DNA of 64,000 nt. It comes from Isoetes taiwanensis (Eukaryota > Streptophyta > Lycopodiopsida > Isoetales > Isoetaceae). Shown here piece after piece: positions 33,855 through 42,880 of this stretch; position 1 is the first letter of the stretch; each line of letters begins with the position of its first letter. Both the position numbers and the translations under genes were made by a program. The notes under the pieces were generated by a model. The model saw nothing but the letters and a program-made list of their open reading frames with translations. It was not told where the DNA came from and searched no databases. The stretch is from NCBI GenBank assembly GCA_021234155.1, contig JAJEKV010000102.1, positions 2,412,456 through 2,476,455 of the forward strand, written 5' to 3'.

Positions 33855-34529
33855 ATGTATGACTTTATAACCAAGGTCGGTCGCTTGAATCATTTTCTTA
33901 ACTTGAGATCTGTCGGTAGGCATATTGTTCTTCTCTGGAAGGATCTTCTCGTGCAATAACCTGCGCATCTAAGAGTGGTAAGATAAAAGATGGAGATGGT
34001 GGTAAGATAGAAAGACTTGATAAGTATGTCACCTCAATAGAGCAGAGACACTTGTATTGCTCCACTTGAACTTGGTTTGGAGATTGAGAATTAGCAGGCA
34101 CGCCGACAAACGAGAGGTTCGAAACGCAGGAAATAACTGCATTTCTGCTTCGATAACAATAGGGTCATCGTCAGTACGACCAATCCTCGAAGGGTATCCC
34201 ACATCTTCTACCATATCCTCTCCACCACCATCCTCGACATCATCTAAATCAATATCAGGTAATTCTTGAAGAGCGTGCAACATATCGAGCATCGGCTCGT
34301 CACGAAAGACTTCGTTCTCGGGTTCGTCAATAGTTTCATCCTCTTCATATTGATCGTATGCAATATCTTCATATTGGTGCGCTCTGGCTTGAAATTCACG
34401 ACGATAGGTTTCCCTTTGCCTGTAACTTAGAACTAATGGATCGGGATGGAAACCGCTCTGAATGAGTTCATTAAACAGGAGTAACGTATTAACCATCATG
34501 TCAAATAATGTAATAAGTATAAAATACAT
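33855..34529 (-). pseudogene. CACTA Tnp2 N-terminal region
   Basis: Frame 34529-34029 is acidic in the middle (DEPENEVFRDEPMLDMLHAL, DLDDVEDGGGEDMVEDVGYP) and then reads EAEMQLFPAFRTSRLSACLL and NLQTKFKWSNTSVSALLR. This is the standard 'ae.pLypgc.k.Skls..l.Ll.lK..ygwsd.sf..LL' segment upstream of Tnp2. After a small gap and frameshift, EKILPEKNNMPTDRSQVKKM and IQATDLGYKVIH run up to the insertion breakpoint. The usual Cys-rich Transpos_assoc domain is not seen upstream. A SET-like frame lies there instead. Confidence 0.75.
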
Positions 34530-34615
34530 ACAACCATTTGTATAGACTCACGAATGACAAAAACATATTTAAAAAAAAAAAAAATCCTCTTTATTCCTTT
34601 TTTAGTACAACAATA

Positions 34616-35149
34616 CTATTGTTCCATCTCAAATGGGAGAGGTCTATCATAGCGATAGTTGATGAATAACTCATCTCCAATGTTTATGCTTTTAATAGCA
34701 CACACCATGATATATCCGCTTTTTACACATCTTGTAAAAATCTTCCTCCCTCCTTGACACTCTAAAAATTCACAATTGCATCGCTCACGGTTGTCAATAG
34801 AACTGCTGATGAACCCCGCAATATTGCCATGAACCCCGGGCCGACCATCAATAAACTTCAACTCCTCATCACATGCCCCCCACAAACTATCGACGCAAAG
34901 ATTGGAATTCATTCCATAAATCCTCATACGCCAAGCATATTTAGTCAAAGTTTGCCAAGTTTTCCAATCGCATTCGGGACACGCATATGGCATTAATGGA
35001 ATGTTGGTGTCTCGCTCCACTTCTATACGCCGTCTTGGGAGATAAGGCCGAATCCAAATTTCAACAAATGCGGCTCCGCATAATGATGTATCTTCTTCCC
35101 CAATAAGCAAATTCTTGATCCATAGGGATAGGTAAGTCCTCATCGCCAC
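34616..35149 (-). pseudogene. SET-domain-like protein fragment (C-terminal half)
   Basis: A 177-codon minus-strand frame ending in TGA/TAG at 34616. Its second half reads NLCVDSLWGACDEELKFIDG, HGNIAGFISSS, ...NCEFLE..., VCAIKSINIGDELFINYRYD. This lines up with the C-terminal part of SET methyltransferases ('y.iDa...GN.aRFINHS..pNc.f', 'v.A.r.I..GeEL..dYg'). The GDELxxxY element is kept; the NHSC motif is replaced by ISSS, so catalysis is doubtful. Residues 50-80 contain CPECDWKTWQTLTKYAW. It is on the same strand as, and 90 bp upstream of, the CACTA Tnp2 N-terminus. A captured host fragment or a fused ORF are both possible. Confidence 0.5.
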
Positions 35150-35407
35150 AAGCCAAATGTCTTGTGGTGCCTAACAAAGGGTCGGACTAATCTTTGCAAT
35201 TCTTCAGAATTTCACGCCAGCAAAGGTGAGGCCAAGCCGTTCTTGGGAAATGTGCGACACATGCAATGTTCTCATGATTGTAGCCCTTCGTGTTCTTTCA
35301 CGCAGGGGAACACTCAGCGTTGAGCGGCACCCATCCACATTATTGATGAATCGGGTTACTGCTTCGGTTTCATATGCCTCTATGGACAACATTGAACCAA
35401 AATCCAC
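35150..35407 (-). pseudogene. Upstream part of the SET-like gene, frameshifted
   Basis: Frame 35407-35204 (MDFGSMLSIEAYETEAVTRF; later RRATIMRTLHVSHISQERLG) shifts into SEELQRLVRPFVRHHKTFGL and then into the 34616-35149 frame at about 35149. Coding-like composition is continuous across two shifts, so it is probably the N-terminal part of the same broken protein. No domain is recognised in this part. Confidence 0.35.
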
Positions 35408-35660
35408 ATCTAGTTTGGAGGAGACATCAGCATCATCTACCTACATATTTAGATATCATAAACATCTTGAATATGTAGCATAATAACAGGGGGTTACTTT
35501 TTGTTTTTTATACGCTTTTTCACATGGTTTTTCTATGATTTCGTTGTTGTATTCATTGAGGTGTACTAAATAGTATTTCTAGAGTGCACCCTTTATGGGC
35601 CGTTAATTTTCGTTGGCTGAAACAATCCGAGGGTTGTTGTCTTTCTCTGCATGTTTGTGC
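35408..35660. other. No gene recognised
   Basis: AT-rich spacer without ORF or repeat. Confidence 0.5.
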
Positions 35661-35805
35661 ATGAACACTGCGCATGTGTATGCATGTGCATGTGCACGTA
35701 TATGCATGTGCATGTGCATGTGCACGTGTGTGCATGTGCATGTGCATGTGTATTCTGCTTGTGCATGTGCATGTGCATGTGCATGCGCATGTGCATGTGT
35801 ACTTG
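35661..35805. repeat. (CATGTG)n microsatellite
   Basis: Hexanucleotide CATGTG/TGCATG repeats with few interruptions. They create spurious Cys/Met/His-rich frames on both strands. Confidence 0.95.
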
Positions 35806-37307
35806 CCCTCTTGGATTCTTGTTGCCGGAGTGGATGTTTGCTGATGGAAGGTTATCACGAGATGGATTTTTTGCTCACATTTACAAAGGTATTTGTTTTT
35901 TTAATGTTTCTTCAGTTAATATAATGGTATTTTTTACAAGATATTGGTTTTCTGATTCTACAATGCAATGCTGCAAAACCCGCCTTTGTTTCCTTCACTT
36001 TGTCTGTTCTAAGATTTGTTGCAGATTCTAAAAGAGTTTAGAGTTTTAGGCCCTCTGTTTGCTTCCAACTTCTTGGATATTCCTGGCCTGCTGGATTATT
36101 CATAGTAACCAGCCTTTAGCTTCAATCAACAAATGGATTCTTGTGCACACAACAGGCGGATTATTCCATGCCGCTTTCGAAGTCGCGGCCGGTCGGTCAA
36201 AACAAGGGCCATATGGAGCATCCAAAATCATATGGATTGATAAACAATGGTTTCATTGTGAAAGAGAAATAGTGTAGGCAAGTAACACGTGGAATGCTAA
36301 CAGAGCAAGCTTGCTTCAAAACCTCTATCCTTGATCTCGCTTCAATCGGGATCAAGCATACAGAAACCTACTCCACATCACCAAACTGGCCGATTCTCTT
36401 CACTTGTTAAACCAAAGCCAGGCAACCCGTGAGAAAGTGTCACTAAGTTCTTTATGAACCTCACCAATTGTTACTGCAGAGTAACGTTGATGTTGTTGTC
36501 TTTCATGCAATGGTTTGTGAATAAAACATTATTGTCAAGCATATCAATGTCTAAAGCTTTTATTTGATTCAATTTTATTTTGTTACTAAAGGTTTGTGAA
36601 TAAAACATTATTGTAGAGCATATCGCTGTCAAAAGCTTTTATTGATTCAATTTTATTTCACTAGTAAAATTCTATTTTCTAAATTAATATCAATCTAACC
36701 AATTTCTTTCCTTTACGCTCATGCACTATAGAATCTCTCAATCCATCAATTCCACATGACATTTCTTCGATGCCTGAAGTCAACATGATGTTGATCCAAC
36801 ATTACTGTACTAGAGAATCCAATAAATGAAGATCAAGTTCAATTAGTCCTGCCACCATCAGCGCAACCACCACCTGCGCATGGCGAAGACCCTATTGATG
36901 TGTTGTTATTATGGTTGGTTGGTTGGTTGGGTTTACGTGCGCAAGTAAATAGGCTAACTGCCCTCTCAGACCGCTTTTGATAGGCAAATCAACGAAGATG
37001 TATATCGTATCTTAAGCCGCTATCTATTTTGAGTGCTTCAAAATTGCTATAATACTCTTGCTGTCTTCAATGGCTTAATAAATTTTTAAATAATATGCTT
37101 TTAAAGCGTATGTAATTAAGTTACATTATGCTATAATATTATAGTTACTCAGGCTTCATATTAGTTTTTTTTTTTTTTTTTTTTTTTTTGTTATAATGCT
37201 AGATATTAGATATTACATATTGCTACATGTTTTGCATGTTTACATGTTTTTACATATGTTTGGTTTTTTTAGGGCCCGAAGGGCCCAAAATTTTTTTTAA
37301 TATAACA
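35806..37307. other. Gene-free AT-rich DNA with small duplications
   Basis: 36512-36670 is a tandem duplication of about 83 bp (GGTTTGTGAATAAAACATTA twice, then AAAGCTTTTAT). A poly-T run of 25 lies at 37165-37189. AGGGCCC palindromes and ATATAACAACCAAC at 37270-37312 closely match 59104-59150, next to the second LINE. Frames at 35651-36277 have no domain. Confidence 0.5.
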
Positions 37308-37756
37308 ACCAACACATAACTACCATTAACATTAATTATCACAACCATTGGATCCAACACATTTAAATTAAAATCCCCCTTAAACCCCCTTTGGTTTGGG
37401 TGCATATTCACACCGGGGTGACGAAAAGCAAATGGCGAGAGCCCTTATAATTATATTTTGCACGCATAAAAATCAACACCATATAGTATTTTGCTTCAAA
37501 TCTTATAGTATTTGGCAAATCTTGTTATACAGTATAGCAAATTTTGTACTTGCATACCCCACAAACGAGGAATTTTACGTACGGTGTAGATTAAGGAATA
37601 AGGGGTGAATATGCCTATCCAACAGCTCTCGTTGCCTGGAGTCACCCCCCGTGTGAATATGCACCCAAACCAAAGGGGGTTTAAGGGGGATTTTAATTTA
37701 AATGTGTTGGATCCAATGGTTGTGATAATTAATGTTAATGGTAGTTATGTGTTGGT
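37308..37756. mobile_element. Foldback MITE with 115-bp inverted arms
   Basis: Arms 37308-37422 and 37641-37756 are near-perfect reverse complements (outer end ACCAACACATAACTACC, inner end GTGAATATGCACCCAAACC or its complement). The loop is 218 bp. The outer boundary is taken from where complementarity stops. No clear target duplication. No protein is encoded. Confidence 0.85.
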
Positions 37757-38040
37757 AGTTACTTGAACTGGAAGAGATACTCTTAAAAAAAAAAAAACAA
37801 ATAATAATTGTATACCAACCTGATATCCATGACGAGCATCAGATCTGGTGGGTTGTTCAAATGTACCAAATCTTATCAGATGGTCTTCAACAACCATTCT
37901 AAGTCGCCTCTTCAAATTTCCCCATACATCTTTTTACAATCGCGAAACTATTTTGTCCCTCTCGCCAATTACAAAAGGTAAGTACTATATACCGCATTAA
38001 TAGTTTGAACGGCTGTGATAGATACAATATATGGTAGTAT
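37757..38040. other. No feature seen
   Basis: AT-rich spacer with an A-run at 37786-37798. Confidence 0.4.
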
Positions 38041-38086
38041 AAACCCTAAACCCTAAACCCTAAACCCTAAATCCTAAATCCTAAAT
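38041..38086. repeat. Interstitial telomere-type repeat (CCCTAAA)n
   Basis: Four exact CCCTAAA heptamers followed by two TCCTAAA variants. Plant telomere sequence inside the chromosome. It runs straight into a tandem array at 38.1 kb. Confidence 0.95.
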
Positions 38087-38094
38087 GGACAGAA

Positions 38095-38370
38095 TTGGGC
38101 CCGGACACGTAGTCCTCTCCACTCAAGGTGAAGCCGACCATGCCCTTTCCCCGAAAATACGACCCTTATATAAGTTTCAATTTCAATAAAGATCTTTTGA
38201 GACGCCAGCTAGCCCCGATACATAGAGTCCCTCCACTCAAGGTGAAGTCGACATATGACCTTGACTACGCCACACCTCAATTTTGTAATCTACATTGTAC
38301 TAAAGTAAGGTATGAAGGTGAGTTTGGGCCCGCACACCGGTCCTCTCCACTCAAGGTGGAGGCGGCCGTG
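38095..38370. repeat. Tandem repeat, about 115-bp units
   Basis: Three diverged units share (G)GCCC(G/C)G(A/C)(T/A)ACA..., CTC(T)CCACTCAAGGTG(A/G)AG(C/T)CG and a following (A/T)CC(T/A)TT. Cores lie at about 38115, 38228 and 38345. Confidence 0.7.
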
Positions 38371-38689
38371 TCTTTGGCCAAAACACTGCTTTTTACTACT
38401 CGCAGCATTACACGCCCTCCCTAGTTTATATATGTCTAGGCTACTAAATACAAGAATCGGTCCACTTACATGTGACGGTTCCGCGATATCCGTGCTCCCG
38501 GTGGTAAGACAACATCAATCTGCCTCCCCGCCATCTCCAAAGGCCGATCATGTCGATGACCATGGCGATCCATGTAGGGCAAAGAACAAGTATAAGATAT
38601 GGTTAAAAAGAAGAACACCAAAGGCTTAGGGAAAGAGGAGCGAAAAGAAAATAACAAGGCCAAGAAAGAGTTGTTTATATAGAAATCTT
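38371..38689. other. No gene recognised
   Basis: Frames of 65-105 codons on both strands without known domains. Confidence 0.4.
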
Positions 38690-39250
38690 TAACGTCGCGA
38701 TGCGACGCGGACGCCGCAGCGACGTATTGTCAATCTGGCCACATGCCGTCACCTACGACTTGGCGATTACCATCGCAGTAACGATAGACGTGTCATACGT
38801 TTCAGACGCCACGCCGCATGCATATATAGTCAACGGTCAAAATCCGGGCCACATGCGACTGGGCAAGACATGGCAGGCAATGCGCATCGACGTGTCATAC
38901 GCTTCTATAGGCCACGCCGCATCGGCGCCTAGTCAACGGTCAAAATCCGGGTCACATGCGACCGGCAAAGACATCGTGGCAAATACGCATCGACGTGTCT
39001 TTACGCTCGTGAATGTCACGTGACGCCGCGATGCGACATCCACCGGGCGGACATTTGTCGTGGACAGTCCGACATTTGTCGTGACATTTGTCGATGGACG
39101 ATGCCGTGGGCTGGCGGCGCGTTTAGGCAAATTTTGATCGACGCTTTGACACATGGGACATTCGTGACATTTGTCGCGGACGATGCTGCAGTGGCTATGG
39201 CATTTTAGGCAAATTTTGATCGACGCTTTGACACATGGGACATTAATGCC
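38690..39250. repeat. CpG-rich tandem repeats
   Basis: CpG-dense start (GCGATGCGACGCGGACGCCG near 38695). Then two units of about 115 bp with GACGTGTCATACG, TAGTCAACGGTCAAAATCCG and CACATGCGAC. Then ACATTTGTCGTG repeats (39045-39095). Last, an 85-bp duplication with GCAAATTTTGATCGACGC at 39126 and 39210. Related motifs occur at 43.1-43.5 and 61.85-61.93 kb. Confidence 0.85.
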
Positions 39251-39447
39251 TTGGATTTGCAAGGAGTCGTCGAAGCAGCCTCCCACTATGCTTTGACACC
39301 AAGTTCCTCATTCGGATTGCATTTTGTTGCTTCTCTAAAGATGTTGGATCGAGGATTTTTGACTACCCAATCTTCTCTTGTAGAAATTCTAGGGTAAATC
39401 CATATGTCATTTCTAATTCCTTCTTTTTCTCTTTCTGATCAACCGTG

Positions 39448-40640
39448 GCTAAATTATGAGCTCAAAAAATTCTGGATCAACCAGGAGCTAATCTGAGCTC
39501 AAAACTACCATATTAGTTATATCAAAAGATAGAATTTAAGTTGCTTCAATACCAAATATCGACTCCAAACAGCCTGAAAACTTTTTGCAAAGGGCTGTTG
39601 CATCCTACATCAACGATTAGAGCAATCAAAAACCCAAAACCCGATTCTTTACCTTGTTCATACATAAGCTCCTCCATCTCCAACTCTATGTCCATCACTA
39701 AATTCATCTGCTTTTTCAAAATACCCATAGCACAAATAGGCCTATATAAATTAAAACAAGCAATATTATTGTCATATCCTTAGTCATCGTGGCATTCATC
39801 TTCTTGATATCCATCCTGATCATATTCATCTTCTTCATATTTTTATCTTCAAATTCCATTTTGAAAAACTGATTTCAGAAATCTATATCATATCATATAT
39901 CCAGTTTTTTGTATTCTACATCATGCTTATATACATAAGGCAGTGCCTCAAAAATTCTGGATCAACCAGAAGCTAAATTATGAGCTCAAAAAATTCTGGA
40001 TCAACAAGGAGCTAATCTGAGCTCAAAACTACCATATTAGTTATATCAAAAGATAGAATTTAAGTTGCTTCAATACCAAATATCGACTCCAAACAGCCTG
40101 AAAACTTTCTGCAAAGGGCTGTTGCATCCTCAGAAACCCAAAACCCGATTCTTTACCTTGTTCATACATAAGCTCCTCCATCTCCAACTCCATGTCCATC
40201 ACTAAATTCATCTGCTTTTTCAAAATACCCATAGCACAAATAGGCCTATATAAATTAAAACAAGCAATATTATTGTCATATCCTTATTCATCGTGGCATT
40301 CATCTTCTTGATATCCATCCTGATCATATTCATCTTCTTCATATTTTTAACTTCAAATTCCATTTTGAAAAACTGATTTCAGAAATCTATATCATATCAT
40401 ATATCCAGTTTTTTGTATTCTACATCATGCTTATATACATAAGGCAGTGCCTCAAAAATTCTGGATCAACCAGAAGCTAAATTCTGAGCTCAAAAAATTC
40501 TGGATCAACCAGGAGCTAATCTGAGCTCAAAACTACCATATTAGTTATATCAAAAGATAGAATTTAAGTTGCTTCAATACCAAATATCGACTCAAAACAA
40601 ATGAAAACTTTCTCAAGAAAGGGTCAAGCATCCTCGTGAT
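39448..40640. repeat. Tandem repeat with 0.5-kb units (2.3 copies)
   Basis: Units begin GCTAAATT(A/C)TGAGCTC at 39448, 39972 and 40476. Unit 1 is 524 bp and unit 2 is 504 bp, lacking a short piece near its middle. Identity is very high otherwise. Unit 3 is partial. Within each unit the minus strand reads an acidic, Tyr-rich stretch (EYDQDGYQEDECHD) then MGILKKQMNLVMD and ELEMEELMYEQGKESGFGFL, so the unit may derive from an exon of an unknown gene. Confidence 0.9.
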
Positions 40641-41055
40641 CAACACCAGAATTTCCAAAGACCCTAAACCTAGAATCCGCCCTAAACCTAGAATCCGCCA
40701 ATCGCCAATCGCTCAATGGTTGTCTACATTATTTATTTATTTTTCTTATACCACGCTTAGCAAAATAACAGGCCTTAGTAAGTCGTGCCTGAAAACGATT
40801 TCCTCACAAAATCTATATACAAAACTTCTCTTAGGAGTCAAAACAAAAAATCCAACGATAATCGCTTATCAAATCAAGCTGCCCACTTGGTTGCACAAGC
40901 ACGAAATGAAATGCCAGTCTCAAGGACTTTCTTATCTAACCAATCTACACTATCTTGAGAGCCAACTAGATCCACCACAGAAGCACCTTGATTGTTTGCC
41001 CTAAATCGCTTTAAAAACAATGGGAACATGAATTGAAGGAAAAAGTAGTACCATC
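40641..41055. other. No gene recognised; CCTAAACCTAGAATCCGCC duplication
   Basis: The 18-bp motif CCTAAACCTAGAATCCGC occurs twice at 40660-40700 and again four times at 42243-42335, so it brackets the SNF2 remnant. A minus-strand coding-like stretch near 40850-41000 is unassigned. Confidence 0.4.
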
Positions 41056-41404
41056 GGCTAGCTATCTGCGTACATATACCATGAAGATCAGAGAAGAATA
41101 AATTGTGTTGAACTTTGTAAGCACGACATTGTGCTTACTACATATGGAACCATTTGTTCTGAATTGCAGAAGCCATCTGAAGAGGATGAAAAGAAGTAGC
41201 CCCCAGCTAAGGGCAATCATGTCAACATTAAGTGGTTTAGAATTATCCTGGATGAAGCTCAATCCATTAGAAATGCTCACACTAAAAGTTCACGTGCTTG
41301 CTGGGGCTTAAGGGCACAATGAAGATGGTGCCTTTCTGGAACATGCGACCTTCTACGACACATACGTCACATGCGACCTTCTACGTCACATACATCACAT
41401 ATAT

Positions 41405-41427
41405 GAAAGTTCCAGAATGTTCTAGAA
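41405..41427. promoter_or_regulatory. Five-unit perfect heat-shock element
   Basis: Alternating GAA and TTC with exact 2-bp spacing: GAA-AG-TTC-CA-GAA-TG-TTC-TA-GAA. Five correctly phased units meet the consensus for HSF trimer binding. A second, out-of-phase TTCTAGAA..TTTCAGAA cluster is at 41481-41510. AT-rich TTTTAAAATATAAG follows at about 41443. The nearest downstream coding-like DNA is the B3 fragment. Activity is inference. Confidence 0.65.
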
Positions 41428-41503
41428 AGTTTTAAAAAGTTTTAAAATATAAGAGAATCTTGGGTGAGCCTAAGGAATCCTTCTAGAAAATTTCAGAATG
41501 TTG

Positions 41504-41640
41504 TAGAAAGCTCCAGGCTGAAGCCCATTTTCCTTTGCACCATGACATGCTCTACTTTGAAGACTTCCAAGGTAACAAATGGCGCTTTAGATACTCTTAT
41601 CGCACGTGCAAACGAGAGCTATGTTCCAATTCCACTTTCC
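41504..41640 (+). pseudogene. RAV-type B3 DNA-binding domain fragment
   Basis: One plus-strand frame reads AEAHFPL, then MLYFEDFQGNKWRFRYSYRT, then CKREL. This matches the RAV/LAV B3 fold segment 'AEKHFPL...l.FeD..G..WrFRYSYW.ss'. The match stops there; the DNA-contacting 'VLTKGW' segment is not present. It lies in the DNA that interrupts the SNF2 pseudogene. It appears to be a captured exon fragment. The longest uninterrupted frame here (41464-41934) is in a different phase and is not the B3 frame. Confidence 0.6.
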
Positions 41641-41909
41641 ATGTATGGATCTCCCAAACAAGGCCATCAACAGTGTAGCCACATAGTATATCGGCTTTTC
41701 AAAATCCTCATCAATGGGGTTCGGCCTTCATATGGAACTTGTGCAATTGAAACGCAAATTCCTCCACCATCATATATCACAAAATCATCCGTGACGTTTG
41801 GCGTAAAGTTGCAAGTTCAAGCATTGCTTTGCGATTCCAACCTTGATGTTGATCTTTCAACTTCCATAGTGCCATTAGAATTACTTGATACCAAAGATGA
41901 GATTTTAGA

Positions 41910-42188
41910 TCATAACCTTCTTCCCCCAGATTGACGATCCATATGTGCTTCTTTGGTTTGTCGATATAGTTCCGCATAATATTTTTCCAGCTCTTGCAAG
42001 CTCTCAAAGCCCCAAAAACCATTTTTCCGCAGCTCGGTTTTCAAGAGTCTAGATGAAGGAGGTAATTCGGGACGTCCGAAAACCCACGCCGCTAAATGAC
42101 CATTCTCTTTCACATCTAGAGATAAGATTACTTCCGAAAGACTGATGAAGCCGCATTGATATGGACGGATCAATCGACCAATAATCAA
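41910..42188 (-). CDS. Hypothetical 92-residue ORF
   Basis: ATG 42188 to stop at about 41910. Contains GHLAAWVFGRPELPPSSRLL and GFESLQELEKYYAELYRQTK. Coding-like, no family known. The block around 42090-42110 (CCACGCCGCTAAATGACCAT) reappears at about 43493, so it is part of a dispersed repeat. Function unknown. Confidence 0.3.
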   Translation of the reverse strand: MIIGRLIRPYQCGFISLSEVILSLDVKENGHLAAWVFGRPELPPSSRLLKTELRKNGFWGFESLQELEKYYAELYRQTKEAHMDRQSGGRRL

Positions 42189-42722
42189 TAAATCCCTTTT
42201 GCCTGGGATGTTTGAATTAACGCTATGTTTCGCACCGCCATCGCCCTAAACCTAGAATCCGCCATCGCCTCTAAACCTAGAATTCGCCATCGCCTAAAAA
42301 CCTAGAATCCGCCATCGCCTAAACCTAGAATCCGGGCCAATCGCCATGCTTGCCGGAGCTTAAGGGCACAACGAAGATGGTGCCTTTACGAACGCCAATT
42401 CAAAACCAAATTGACGATCTCTATAGTTATTTTCGATTTTTAAGGTATTATCCTTATGATGACGTAACTCAGATTTAACAATCAAATAAGGAATCGGATC
42501 CAAAGAAACCATGTTATGGGGTACAAGCGGTACGCAAGTCATATTAAACACTATAATGCTTCGGGGACAAAAGGTAAAAGTGTGGGATTTTTCTTATGTT
42601 CTTGCACAAATTTTAAGGCTTTATCCTCGTTCTTCTTTCAAAGAACAATGATTGACAACAAGCCTATTGTCAAGTTACCTTCAAGGATTGTAAACTTGGA
42701 ACAACCGGATTTTGACACGTAA

Positions 42723-42880
42723 CAACGCCGCTTTATAATGAACAGCTTTTATAGCGGTAGCACTTCTATCGCGGATGATGCATGCGCAGCAACACGCTTT
42801 AAATGAAGTTGCAAAGTTGGTCGCCGAGTCTTTTTCGCATGCATCAATCGCATGTGCATTGAATTTGTAATCCTAAAAAC
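42723..42880. other. No feature seen
   Basis: Short spacer with one CGCCGCTTTATA-type motif shared with 23.69 kb. Confidence 0.4.

Larger units (their letters stand above)
24458..34529 (-). mobile_element. CACTA (En/Spm) transposon coding region, split by a 6.2-kb insertion
   Basis: On the minus strand, reading from 34529 downward: an N-terminal region, the insertion 33854-27631, the Tnp2 (Transposase_21) core, then DUF4218- and DUF4216-like regions ending at 24458. This is the standard order of plant CACTA Tnp2 proteins. Terminal CACTA/TAGTG repeats were not identified. The Ptta-type gene at 13.8-14.5 kb on the same strand may be the second gene of the element. Confidence 0.8.
41056..42722 (+). 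pseudogene. SNF2-family (RAD5/RAD16-like) ATPase pseudogene, interrupted
   Basis: Plus-strand translation in shifting frames gives SNF2 helicase blocks in order. YIYHEDQRRI and ELCKHDIVLTTYGTICSELQ lie at 41065-41165. WFRIILDEAQSIRNAHTKSS (Walker B, DEAQ) and RACWGLRAQ lie at 41232-41319, then RWCLSGT to about 41345. About 1 kb of foreign DNA follows. Then LRAQRRWCL again at 42360, TPIQNQIDDLYSYFRFLRYY (42390-42450), GYKRY / QVILNTIMLR / GTKGK pieces (42515-42580) and NKPIVKLPSRIVNLEQPDFD (42650-42718). The DEAQ box and TIMLR..KG arrangement match RAD5/RAD16-type plant SNF2 proteins. A 40-bp exon segment is duplicated at both edges of the interruption. Nonfunctional. Confidence 0.75.

Noticed and set aside
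35553-36031. Cys/Met/His-rich ORFs resembling metal-binding proteins
   Set aside because: They are translations of a (CATGTG)n microsatellite in all phases.
36512-36670. LTR pair
   Set aside because: It is an 83-bp tandem duplication without primer-binding site or purine tract.
38041-38086. Chromosome end
   Set aside because: Only about six repeats, with sequence continuing for 26 kb on the right and 38 kb on the left.
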